Below, piece by piece: positions 1 through 7,090 of a DNA stretch of 45,496 nt (positions are counted from its first letter, which is position 1; each line of letters starts with the position of its first letter). Under the pieces are notes generated by a model that saw only the letters and a list, made by a program, of their open reading frames with translations, searched no databases and was not told the origin of the DNA. Origin of the DNA: Acidobacteriota bacterium (GTDB lineage Bacteria > Acidobacteriota > Blastocatellia > Pyrinomonadales > Pyrinomonadaceae). The translations under genes and the position numbers were made by a program. Where the stretch lies: assembly GCA_020200135.1 (NCBI GenBank), contig JAIVJI010000081.1, positions 1 to 45,496 on the forward strand. Reading direction: 5' to 3'.

Positions 1-1229
1 CTCCCCTCCTCGGGGTCGATGAGCACCGAGCCCATCCCGACGACGTTGTCACCCGTCAGCAGCGCGCCGGCGCGCCCGTCGTAGAAGGAGAGGTGGCCGC
101 GCGTGTGGCCGGGCGTGTGCATCGCGCGCAGCGAGATGGAGGGGTCGCCTTCCAGCTCTATCGTCTCGCCGTCTTCGATAAAACGGTCGATGCGGACGTG
201 GCCGTCTAAAGCTTCGGCGGTCAGGCGGTGCGCCGCGACGCTCGCGCCGAACTGTTCGCGCAGGGCCTCGGCTCCGCCGACGTGGTCGGGGTGGTGGTGC
301 GTCAGAATCACTTCGCGCAAGTGCCGGCCCTCGGCCAGCAGCTCTCCGACGAACTCGGCGAGCGCCCGTTGCTCGTCCTCGTAGGGCGAGCCGGGGTCGA
401 AGACGACGAAGTCTCGACAGCCGACGACGTAGCAGTTGGTCGTCGTCGCGGGCGGCTTGGTCGGGGTGCGCAGCGGCACGCAGACGAAGCCGGGCATAAA
501 CTCTATCCGGCGGACGGGCTCGCGCCGCGCCTGCGGCACGCGGAGGAAACGTTCGGTCGGGTCTCCGCCGAGCCCTTCGGCGAGCGTGCGGACGGCGTGG
601 ACGACCGGCGGGGCGGCCATCAGCTCGAAGCCGCGCCAGCGCGCGTAAGCCCCGCGGGCGCGCTCCCAGCCGCCCTCGTCGAACTCGGTCGTGAGCAGGC
701 GCGGCTCCTGCTTGCGCGGGCAGCGGACGACGAAGAAGAGCGTGTCGAAGCGTCGCGGGCTGAAAGGCGGCGTCACCCAGCGGCCGGCGTATGTGAAGTC
801 GCGCGCGTCGAGGCGCAGCCCGTAGTGCCTGAGCAGTTCGGCGAACGTCATGCGCCCCGAGGTCAGGTCGTCGCGGACTGACGTGAGCTGCCCCTTCGTC
901 AGGTGCTCGGCGCCGCGCGCGACCAGCACGCCCAACTCCTCGAACAGCTCGCGCGCCGCGCACGCCATCATGGTCGCGGTCTCGCGTCCGTCCGCGTTCT
1001 CGACTTCGACTTCGGCGTCGGCCTCGTCGCGCTGCCCGCCGGGGAAGGCGTAGAAGCCCGGCTGAAAAGCCAACCGAGGCCCGCGCCGCGCCCAGAAGAT
1101 TTCCGGGTCGCCCTCCTCGCCGCGCACGAGCACGACGGCCGCCGCGTCCTTCGGCACCGCCGGCCGCTGTTCGCGCGGCGCGCTCTCTTCAGACCGCTGC
1201 TTGTCCCGGAGTGTGATGGCTTCGCTCAC
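1..1229 (-). CDS. NUDIX hydrolase - metallo-beta-lactamase fusion (3' end outside window)
   Basis: Read on the minus strand from a GTG at 1229, this frame stays open to the window edge, so the C-terminus is missing. Residues about 25-230 look like a NUDIX domain: a glycine-rich FPGGQRDE segment is followed by RELFEELGV, the core of the NUDIX box. From about residue 250 a metallo-beta-lactamase fold begins, with a THHHPDH zinc motif, then HTPGHT and later LTGDNV. NUDIX proteins hydrolyse nucleoside-diphosphate-linked compounds, and MBL enzymes hydrolyse thioesters, phosphodiesters or similar bonds; the substrate here is unknown. The protein has no signal peptide and is probably cytosolic. The spacing between GTG and the next gene's stop (1273) allows co-transcription with the oxidoreductase upstream on this strand. 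The start codon is uncertain because no strong ribosome-binding site is visible. Confidence 0.85.
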   Translation of the reverse strand, partial: MSEAITLRDKQRSEESAPREQRPAVPKDAAAVVLVRGEEGDPEIFWARRGPRLAFQPGFYAFPGGQRDEADAEVEVENADGRETATMMACAARELFEELGVLVARGAEHLTKGQLTSVRDDLTSGRMTFAELLRHYGLRLDARDFTYAGRWVTPPFSPRRFDTLFFVVRCPRKQEPRLLTTEFDEGGWERARGAYARWRGFELMAAPPVVHAVRTLAEGLGGDPTERFLRVPQARREPVRRIEFMPGFVCVPLRTPTKPPATTTNCYVVGCRDFVVFDPGSPYEDEQRALAEFVGELLAEGRHLREVILTHHHPDHVGGAEALREQFGASVAAHRLTAEALDGHVRIDRFIEDGETIELEGDPSISLRAMHTPGHTRGHLSFYDGRAGALLTGDNVVGMGSVLIDPEEG

Positions 1230-1272
1230 GTTCGTTGTTCGGGAGAGTGAAATTAAAAGGCGTGGACACGTC

Positions 1273-1965
1273 TCAGTCGTCGCCCTGCGCGCGGAAGCGC
1301 TCGCCGTCCTGCCCCGCCCAGGGGTTGCCGCGCATGTGGTAGCCGCCCTCCTCCCAGAAGCCGGCCCGGTCTTCGGCGAGGAAGCGGACGCCCTTGACCC
1401 ACTTGGCCGACTTCCACGCGTAGAGCTGAGGCACGACGAGGCGGACGGGGCCGCCGTGTTCGGGCGGGATGGGCTGGCCGTCGTTCGTCCACGCGAAGAG
1501 CGCGTCCTCGGCGAGGAAGTATTCGACGGGCAGGTTCGTCGTCCAGCCGTGGTCGTAGCCTTCGGCGACGACGAAGCGCGCCTCCGCACGCACGCCGACC
1601 ATCTCGGCTATCGTCCGGGTCGAGACGCCGCCCCAGAGGTTGTCGAGCCGCGACCAGCGCGTCACGCAGTGGAAGTCCGCGTAGACCTTCGCGGCGGGCA
1701 GTTGCAGGAACTCGTCGAGCGACCACTTCGACGGCCTCTCGACCAGCCCCCCGACCTCGAACCGCCACGTCTCAAGGTCTACGCGCGGCGTGCCGTGCGC
1801 GTCGAGCACGGGCCACTTACGCGTGCGGGTCTGGCCGGGCGGGACGCGGTCATTCTTGCGGGTGTCGGGGCTGATGATGACGTCCCCGCCCTCGAACTCC
1901 TCCGCCCGCCGCGGCTCGCCCTCCTGCCTGAAAGGGTCTTTGAAAAGCGTGTCGAGAAAACTCAT
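1273..1965 (-). CDS. sulfite oxidase-like molybdopterin-dependent oxidoreductase
   Basis: A 230-residue protein of the sulfite oxidase/YedY molybdopterin-binding fold. The segment DFHCVTRWSRLDNLWGGV contains the Cys (about residue 100) that coordinates molybdenum in the family, followed by the usual RW/WGGV pattern. Later motifs include HGGPVRLVVPQLYAWKSAKW and a GFWEEGGYHMRGNPW end typical of cytosolic sulfite oxidase-like proteins. I chose the ATG at 1965 (MSFLDTLFKD) because codons further upstream run into a repeat array. No twin-arginine signal is visible, so a cytoplasmic location is more likely than export. The physiological substrate cannot be told. The gene lies between a heptad repeat array upstream and the NUDIX-MBL gene downstream on the same strand. 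Confidence 0.9.
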   Translation of the reverse strand: MSFLDTLFKDPFRQEGEPRRAEEFEGGDVIISPDTRKNDRVPPGQTRTRKWPVLDAHGTPRVDLETWRFEVGGLVERPSKWSLDEFLQLPAAKVYADFHCVTRWSRLDNLWGGVSTRTIAEMVGVRAEARFVVAEGYDHGWTTNLPVEYFLAEDALFAWTNDGQPIPPEHGGPVRLVVPQLYAWKSAKWVKGVRFLAEDRAGFWEEGGYHMRGNPWAGQDGERFRAQGDD

Positions 1966-1970
1966 AAAGC

Positions 1971-2094
1971 AGTAGACAGTAGTCAGTAGCCAGTAGCCAG
2001 TAGAAAAACCTTCGCGGCCGGGCCGTCCGGGTGCCAGCGTCAAAGTCGGCAGGGCGGAGCCCTACTGACTACTGTCTACTGTCTACTGACTACT
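1971..2094. repeat. heptad-word inverted repeat (AGTAGNC type)
   Basis: Left arm 1971-2003 is a run of 7-bp words AGTAGAC, AGTAGTC, AGTAGCC, AGTAGCC, AGTAG. Right arm 2062-2094 is CTACTGA, CTACTGT, CTACTGT, CTACTGA, CTACT. A 19-bp stretch (1971-1989) is the exact reverse complement of 2062-2080. The loop is about 60-70 bp. The right arm supplies the TAG stop of the gene ending at 2090. It may fold as a long hairpin; the function is unknown. Confidence 0.9.
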
Positions 2095-2521
2095 CTTTCC
2101 TCCCCGCGTTCTCCGCCATGCGCATCAGCTCCTCGGGCATCCACTTGGAGACGCCCTTCTGGAGCGCGCCCTCGATGCCGACCGTGCGGTCGTGCCAGTC
2201 GTCCGCCTGCCCCATCCGGCCGCGCTCGCTCTCGTAGCGCTGCGTCTGGTCGAGGCTCAGCGCGATGCCGTTGACGATCTCGCGCCAGTCCTCGGTCTGG
2301 ATGCCGCGCCGGACGAGCGAGAGCCCGGCCGTCCAGTCCTCCTCGGGGGCGCGCGCGTCCTGCTCGGGGATGGTCAGGTTCTCCATCGGCGGCATCGGGC
2401 TATCCTTGAACTCGTCGTAGAGCTTCCGCCTCAGGTCCCTGAGCGACATCCCCTCGTTCTCGCGCGCCAGCTGCTGCGCGCGGCGGAAGATGTCGGACAC
2501 GCCGGTCTGTTCTTTCGCCAT
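2090..2521 (-). CDS. hypothetical protein, 143 aa
   Basis: I do not recognise a family. The 143-residue protein starts at an ATG (2521) preceded by a strong GGGGAGGA ribosome-binding site, which decides the start against longer in-frame extensions. It is hydrophilic, predicted soluble, charged and probably helical, with the pattern SLRDLRRKLYDEFK near residue 30 and no signal peptide or transmembrane segment. The stop codon (TAG) comes from the adjacent heptad repeat array, so the extreme C-terminus may have been set by the repeat. It is divergent from the subtilase at 2682, sharing a 160-bp promoter region. Confidence 0.75.
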   Translation of the reverse strand: MAKEQTGVSDIFRRAQQLARENEGMSLRDLRRKLYDEFKDSPMPPMENLTIPEQDARAPEEDWTAGLSLVRRGIQTEDWREIVNGIALSLDQTQRYESERGRMGQADDWHDRTVGIEGALQKGVSKWMPEELMRMAENAGRKE

Positions 2522-2681
2522 CGGTCCTCCCCAGCCGCTTCCGTTCCAACTTTTAAGGTTTACGCTTGGGAGTAATTTATAACATTTCCGACGCCGCCGC
2601 GAGCGGCAGCGCCCGTCGGGGTTGCGCCGCCGCGCCGGCGGCGGCATGATAGGCTGAAAATCGGCAAGGGGTTTATCAAGA
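2522..2681. promoter_or_regulatory. divergent promoter region
   Basis: This spacer separates the divergent genes at 2521 (minus) and 2682 (plus). It contains the only AT-rich patch nearby (about 2552-2592), including TTTATAAC at 2576-2583, which could supply a -10 element on either strand. No convincing -35 element was found. The rest is a GC-rich segment of repeated GCCGCC/GGCGGC words that could fold. Confidence 0.35.
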
Positions 2682-4040
2682 GTGTCTGAAATAATCGAGG
2701 AGCCCGCGCAGACGACCGAGGTGCCCGCCGGGCGGCACGCGTGCCCGGTCTGCTGGCGCGAGGCCGGCGAGGGGATGGCGCCTTTCGAGCAGCTCCCGGA
2801 GGAGCTGCTCCGCCTCATCTCGGCCAACGCGCCCGAGGGCGTGCGCGAAGTCTGCGCCCGCTGCGTCGAGCTGTTCGGCCGCGCGCACGCGCAGCTGGAG
2901 AAGTACGCCGCCGTCTTCGAGCAGGGGCGCCACGTGCTGCCCACGTGGCTCCGGCTCGGCGCGCACGAGCACATCACGGGGCGCGGCGTCACCATCGCCT
3001 TCCTCGACTCGGGCTTCTACCCGCACCCGGACTTGACGACGCCGCACAGCCGCATCCTCGCCTACCACAACGTCGTCCCGAAGGGCACGGGCACGCTCGA
3101 ATCCGTCGACCCGGCGAGCTGGCACGGCATGATGACCTCGGTCGTCGCCGCCGGCAACGGCGCGCTCTCGGGCGGCTTCTTCCGCTCCATCTCGCCCGAC
3201 TGCAACGTCGTCCTCGTCAAGGTCAGCAAGTCCGGCCACATCCCCGAGAAGAACATCGAGCGCGGCCTGCGCTGGGTCGTCGAGAACCGGGAGAAGTACG
3301 GCATCCGGGTCGTCAACATCTCGGCCGGCGGCGACAAGGAGGTCTCCTACCTCGACAACACGCTGTGCCAGACGGTCGAGCGCGCCGTGCGCGAGGGGCT
3401 CGTGGTCGTCTGCGCCGTCGGCAACGCGGGCTGGGAGCCGGGCCACCCCGTCGTCCCGCCCGCCTCCTCGCCGTCGGCCATCGCGGTCGGGGGCCTGAAC
3501 GACCAGAACTCGCTCGACCGCGCGCGCCACAGCCTCTACCGCTCCTCCTACGGCCCGACCGCCGACGGGTTGCAGAAGCCCGAGGTCATCGCGCCCGGCA
3601 TCTGGGTGCCCGCGCCCATCCTCCCGCACACGCCGACCGCCGCCGAGGCCGAGCTCTACGCCAGGCTCGACCGCGCGGCGGACGACGAGCTGCTCCCGCT
3701 CATCGAGGAGCACGGGACGGTAGACCGCGACATCTACGACGCGCGCACGCTCCCCAAGTACCTCATCCGCCAGCTCGTCTCGGTCAAACTCCACGAGGCC
3801 GACGTCATCTCCGAGCACTACAAGTTCGTGGACGGCACCTCGTTCGCCGCCCCCATCGTCTCCTCGACCGTCGCCTGTATGCTCGAGGCCAACCCGCACC
3901 TCTCGCCGCAGCAGGTCAAGCGCATCCTCATCGACACGGCCGAGCGTCTGCCGCAGGTCGAGATGGACCGGCAGGGCTGGGGCGTCATCGCCCCGCGCCG
4001 CGCCGTCGAGGTGGCGCTCTCGCTCAGACCGCAGGGTTGA
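2682..4040 (+). CDS. S8 family (subtilisin-like) serine peptidase with CxxC-rich N-terminus
   Basis: A 452-residue subtilase starting at GTG 2682. The catalytic triad can be read as Asp109 (AFLDSGFYPHPD), His148 (SWHGMMTSVVAAGNG) and Ser387 (DGTSFAAPI), with the oxyanion Asn at 248 (AVGNAGW). The His context departs from the common HGTHVAG form but keeps H-G and the following AGNG. Two cysteine pairs, CPVC and CARC, in the first 65 residues resemble a zinc-binding knuckle. About 100 residues between the oxyanion Asn block and the Ser block look like an insertion. There is no signal peptide, so the enzyme is predicted to act in the cytoplasm. A membrane-protein gene follows 21 bp downstream and is probably co-transcribed. 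Confidence 0.9.
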   Translation: MSEIIEEPAQTTEVPAGRHACPVCWREAGEGMAPFEQLPEELLRLISANAPEGVREVCARCVELFGRAHAQLEKYAAVFEQGRHVLPTWLRLGAHEHITGRGVTIAFLDSGFYPHPDLTTPHSRILAYHNVVPKGTGTLESVDPASWHGMMTSVVAAGNGALSGGFFRSISPDCNVVLVKVSKSGHIPEKNIERGLRWVVENREKYGIRVVNISAGGDKEVSYLDNTLCQTVERAVREGLVVVCAVGNAGWEPGHPVVPPASSPSAIAVGGLNDQNSLDRARHSLYRSSYGPTADGLQKPEVIAPGIWVPAPILPHTPTAAEAELYARLDRAADDELLPLIEEHGTVDRDIYDARTLPKYLIRQLVSVKLHEADVISEHYKFVDGTSFAAPIVSSTVACMLEANPHLSPQQVKRILIDTAERLPQVEMDRQGWGVIAPRRAVEVALSLRPQG

Positions 4041-4061
4041 CGCCCGCGCGCGGAGTACAAC

Positions 4062-4649
4062 ATGGTCAAAGCGCTCTTCGCCGCCGCCGGCGGCCGAGTC
4101 ACCCTCATCGCCTTCGCGCTTCTCGTCGCCGCGACGCTGGCGCTCTACCTCGTCAACCCGAAGAACGAGATTAAGAGAGACCTCGGGGCTGACTACGTCG
4201 CGACCGACAGCACCTTCCTGTACGAGACCTCCGCCGTCACGAAGATGCTCGGGCGGTACCGGCCCGAGCACTACAGCGCGCACGAGAGCTTCGTACGCGT
4301 CTACGACTTCGTCTACCCGCCCTTCTACGCGATACCCTGCGCGCTCGTGCTCGCATACTTCTTCCCCGTCCTGTTCCCCGGCCGGGGCGGGGGCTTGCGC
4401 TGGCTCGTGCTCCTGCCGCTGGCGGCGATGGCCTTCGACTACGCGGAGAACTTCACGATGCTCTCCTTCCTCCGCAGCTACCGCGCCGACCCGCTGACCC
4501 CGCTCACGACGCTTGAGGTCTCGCGCGCCTTCACCAACGTCAAGCTGCTCCTGCTGCTCGTCTCCGACCTCGTCCTGCTCGTCTTCGGCGCGCTGGCGTT
4601 GATACGGCTCCGCCGTTCGCTGGAGTCGCCACGCCCGCGGGGCGATTAG
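4062..4649 (+). CDS. membrane protein of unknown function, 195 aa
   Basis: Predicted to have four transmembrane helices: residues about 12-32, 85-105, 112-130 and 165-185. The region between the first two helices is a roughly 50-residue soluble loop rich in Tyr and charged residues (YRPEHYSAHESF). The third helix ends in FDYAENF, an unusual set of polar residues in a membrane context that could be functional. I do not recognise a named family. It starts 21 bp after the subtilase stop and is likely in the same transcript, so it may be a partner or substrate of the protease, but nothing in the sequence proves this. Confidence 0.8.
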   Translation: MVKALFAAAGGRVTLIAFALLVAATLALYLVNPKNEIKRDLGADYVATDSTFLYETSAVTKMLGRYRPEHYSAHESFVRVYDFVYPPFYAIPCALVLAYFFPVLFPGRGGGLRWLVLLPLAAMAFDYAENFTMLSFLRSYRADPLTPLTTLEVSRAFTNVKLLLLLVSDLVLLVFGALALIRLRRSLESPRPRGD

Positions 4650-4815
4650 TTCATCTGACGGATTTTTACGGCGTCCGAACTAGGGCCCGTCCGCCCGCCC
4701 ACGTCTTGCCAAAGGGGAAGTCGGCCACCCGCGCGCCGGCCGCGCGCCCGCGCGAGTGGCCCGCGCCTTGCACTTGTAGGGTCGCTCTCCCGAATCTTCG
4801 GGGCGGAGTTTTTGA

Positions 4816-5526
4816 GTGATGCAGAGAGAACCTTTAGCACTGGCGACAAAGTCGAGCACGTCGCTTTTGTCCCCCCTCGAACGGCGCCTGGCCCGGCGGG
4901 TCGTGCCGCTCGTCCCCGCGTGGCTGGGCACGCACCACCTGACGCTGATGACGCTCGCGTGGTGCGCCGGGCTGTTGCTGTTCGGCTACCTGGCGGCGGG
5001 AGATTTGCGCTGGCTGTGGGGCTCGTCCGCGATGATCGCGCTCCAGTGGGTGACCGACTTCTTCGACGGGAAGGTCGGGAAGCACCGCGACACGGGGCTG
5101 GTCAAGTGGGGCTTCTACGCCGACCACCTGCTCGACTACGCGTTCCTGTGCGCGGTCGTCGGCTCCTACGCCCTCGTGCTCCCGGCGGCCGCGCACCTGA
5201 GCCTCCTGATGGTGCTGGCGGTCTTCGGCGGCTTCATGGTCAACTCATTCCTCGCCTTCGCCGCGACGGGTCGCTTCCACATCAGCCACGGCAGGCTCGG
5301 GCCGACCGAGTTCCGCCTCGCGCTCGTCCTCATCAACTCGCTGCTCGTCTTCTACGGCACGCGGAGGATGACGAAGGCGCTGCCATACGTCGCCGCCTGC
5401 GGCTTCGTCGCGCTCTGCGTCCTCGCCTACCGCACGCAGCGCGAGTTGTGGCGGCGCGACCTCGCGTGCAAGCGCGAGGTCGCGCCCGCGCCCGCCGTCC
5501 GACTCGCCCGGCGCGAGGCGGCGTGA
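4816..5526 (+). CDS. CDP-alcohol phosphatidyltransferase family protein
   Basis: A 236-residue polytopic membrane protein with the CDP-alcohol phosphatidyltransferase signature region DFFDGKVGKHRD followed by GFYADHLLD. The four Asp residues that bind the divalent metals and CDP are present, but the Ala-Arg pair expected after the DG is replaced by a GKH sequence. Such enzymes join CDP-diacylglycerol or another CDP-alcohol to an alcohol in phospholipid synthesis. Six or so hydrophobic helices follow the N-terminal 35 residues. GTG 4816 lies 7 nt after GGAG (4805-4808) and was chosen; ATG 4819 is the alternative. The preceding 166 bp (4650-4815) is GC-rich and holds nothing else I can identify. 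Confidence 0.85.
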   Translation: MMQREPLALATKSSTSLLSPLERRLARRVVPLVPAWLGTHHLTLMTLAWCAGLLLFGYLAAGDLRWLWGSSAMIALQWVTDFFDGKVGKHRDTGLVKWGFYADHLLDYAFLCAVVGSYALVLPAAAHLSLLMVLAVFGGFMVNSFLAFAATGRFHISHGRLGPTEFRLALVLINSLLVFYGTRRMTKALPYVAACGFVALCVLAYRTQRELWRRDLACKREVAPAPAVRLARREAA

Positions 5527-5530
5527 TGAG

Positions 5531-5590
5531 AAGAGGCTAGAGGCTGGTTAAGAGTTAATCTCCTAACCAGCCTCTAGCCTCTAGCCTCTT
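5531..5590. repeat. heptad-word inverted repeat / hairpin (AGAGGCT type)
   Basis: Left arm has AGAGGCT twice (5532-5545) and right arm has AGCCTCT three times (5569-5589). Positions 5534-5550 are a perfect 17-bp reverse complement of 5564-5580 with a 13-nt loop. It begins 5 bp after the phosphatidyltransferase stop and is followed by a CTTTGCCTTTT tract, so it could serve as a transcription terminator. Confidence 0.9.
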
Positions 5591-5678
5591 CCTTTGCCTT
5601 TTAATCCCCGCCTGATTACAATCCTTCGGCACAAACCGAATCACAAAATTCTGAAGAGAGTACCGAGAGGAACGGAAC

Positions 5679-5975
5679 ATGGCAGAGAACGAGAACGCGG
5701 TCGCGCCCGCGCAGGAGGAGGAGGAGCAGCCGGCGGCGGCGGCGGGCGAGGCGGTCGCGCCGCAGGACGAGGCCCCGCAGGACGAGGCCCCGCAGGACGA
5801 AGCCCCGCGGGAGGAGGCCCCGCCCGAGGAGATCACCTACCACGCCGTCGAGAAGGACGGGCAGGTCACGGCCATCTGGGAGATGCAGGGGCGCAAGCAC
5901 CTCCGCACCATCGACCCGCGCTCCCGCCAGGGGCTGGAGATACTCCGCCTCTACACGGCCGAGCACGGGGAATAA
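5679..5975 (+). CDS. acidic repeat-containing protein, 98 aa
   Basis: A small acidic protein with an ATG at 5679 preceded by GAGAGGAA. The first 55 residues are low-complexity Glu/Ala/Pro with four near-identical five-residue units APQDE, and the last 45 residues (ITYHAVEKDGQ to the end) look like a small folded beta-rich module. No family is recognised, and no signal peptide is present. The gene ends just before a heptad inverted repeat shared with the convergent dehydrogenase gene. Confidence 0.7.
   Translation: MAENENAVAPAQEEEEQPAAAAGEAVAPQDEAPQDEAPQDEAPREEAPPEEITYHAVEKDGQVTAIWEMQGRKHLRTIDPRSRQGLEILRLYTAEHGE
5761..5820 (+). repeat. 15-bp coding tandem repeat (4 copies)
   Basis: Four 15-bp units beginning CGCAGGACGAGGCCC lie in frame inside the acidic protein gene and encode PQDEA units. 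The fourth copy has diverged. Whole-codon length means copy number could change without a frameshift. Confidence 0.9.
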
Positions 5976-5980
5976 GAGGC

Positions 5981-6043
5981 GTAAACCGTGAACCGTAAAC
6001 CGTGACAAGAGAAAGTCGCTGCTTCTTCTTGTCACGGTTTACG
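5981..6043. repeat. heptad-word inverted repeat (GTRAACC type)
   Basis: Left arm is GTAAACC, GTGAACC, GTAAACC, GTGACAA (5981-6008). A 17-bp segment 5994-6010 is the exact reverse complement of 6027-6043. It sits between convergent genes and could act as a two-way terminator. The last four codons of the dehydrogenase gene on the minus strand, including its TGA stop, lie inside the right arm. Confidence 0.9.
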
Positions 6044-6964
6044 CCTTACGAAGTCCTCAATGTTGTCGATGAGCTGGTCGGCGAGCTTCTGCTGTGCGCG
6101 GCGGCCGGCCCAGGCGACGTGGGGCGTGACGATGAGGTTGGGCAGCCCCGGGTCGAGCAGCGGGTTGTCGTCGCCCGGCGGCTCGGTCGAGAGAACGTCA
6201 ACGCCCGCGCCCGCTATCCGCCCCTCGCGCAAAGCCTCCGCCAGAGCCGCCTCGTCCACCACCCCGCCGCGCGCGCAGTTAATCAGAATCGCCGACGGCT
6301 TCATCAGCGACAGCTCACGGCGGCCCACCATCCCGCGCGTCTCTTCGCACAGCGGCACGTGAAGGCTCAACACGTCGCTCCCCCGCAGCACCTCCTCGAA
6401 CGGCGTGCGCCCTTCCCTCACGCGGTCCGCGCCCCTGCGCTCCGAGACCAAGACCTCCATCCCGAAGGCCAGCGCGAGGCGCTCGACGCCGCGCCCGAGC
6501 GTGCCGTAGCCGACGAGCCCGAGCGACGCGCCGTGCAGGTCGCGTATCTCGCGCGTGTGCAGGCAGAACTGCCCCGCGCGCTGCCACAGGCCGGCGCGCA
6601 CGTCCTCGCGGTAGCCGACGAGGTCGCGGCCGAGCGCGAGCGTCAACATCAGGACGTGCTCGGGCAGCGTCTCGCGCGCGTAGCCGCGGACGTTCCTGAC
6701 CTCGATGCCGCGCCCGCGGCAGAACTCGAGGTCGATGTTGTCGGTGCCCGTCGCGGCGACGGCGATGAGCCTGAGCGCGGGCAGCCGCGCGAGCAAGTCC
6801 GCGCCGAGCGGCAGCTTGTTGACGACGGCGACGGTCGCGCCCGCGAGCCTCGCCCCGGCCTCCTCGGGTCGCGTCGAGCCGTAGTCGCGCCACACGTGCT
6901 CGAACGCGGGACGGCGCAAGCTAGCGCACAGCGTGTCGCGTTCGAGAAAGACGACGGTCTCCAT
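6032..6964 (-). CDS. D-2-hydroxyacid dehydrogenase (NAD-dependent)
   Basis: A 310-residue member of the D-isomer 2-hydroxyacid dehydrogenase family, of the usual length. The Rossmann motif GYGTLG is at residues 152-157, preceded by LGLV. Expected active-site residues are Arg232 (CARGGVVDE), Glu261 (STEPP) and His282 (TPHVAWA). The family reduces 2-keto acids such as hydroxypyruvate, glyoxylate or phenylpyruvate; the pattern LINCARGGVVDE and the length are compatible with glycerate dehydrogenase, but I cannot fix the substrate. The start METVVF at 6964 was chosen because it begins the first beta strand; there is no clear ribosome-binding site. The C-terminal RRKP and stop are encoded by a heptad repeat arm. 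Confidence 0.92.
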   Translation of the reverse strand: METVVFLERDTLCASLRRPAFEHVWRDYGSTRPEEAGARLAGATVAVVNKLPLGADLLARLPALRLIAVAATGTDNIDLEFCRGRGIEVRNVRGYARETLPEHVLMLTLALGRDLVGYREDVRAGLWQRAGQFCLHTREIRDLHGASLGLVGYGTLGRGVERLALAFGMEVLVSERRGADRVREGRTPFEEVLRGSDVLSLHVPLCEETRGMVGRRELSLMKPSAILINCARGGVVDEAALAEALREGRIAGAGVDVLSTEPPGDDNPLLDPGLPNLIVTPHVAWAGRRAQQKLADQLIDNIEDFVRRKP

Positions 6965-7090
6965 AAGCTTTCGGAACAAGACGCGGCGGCCGCGCGTCAA
7001 ACGTTTATCGCGCCGCCGCGCGTCGCCGCCGGCGTCCGCCTGACAGAGATTTAGAAGGGCATCCTAGCACTGTTCGAGCGGGGGTCACAC

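Noticed and set aside
1971..2094. CRISPR array
   Set aside because: Units are contiguous 7-bp words without spacers and with a reverse-complement partner.
2676..4283. A 535-codon open frame opposite the subtilase gene
   Set aside because: Composition is Val/Arg/Gly/Asp-rich with no motif, and the subtilase catalytic residues are on the plus strand.
5761..5820. 15-bp repeats as a separate DNA element
   Set aside because: They are in frame inside the acidic protein gene and encode PQDEA units, so protein-level repetition explains them.
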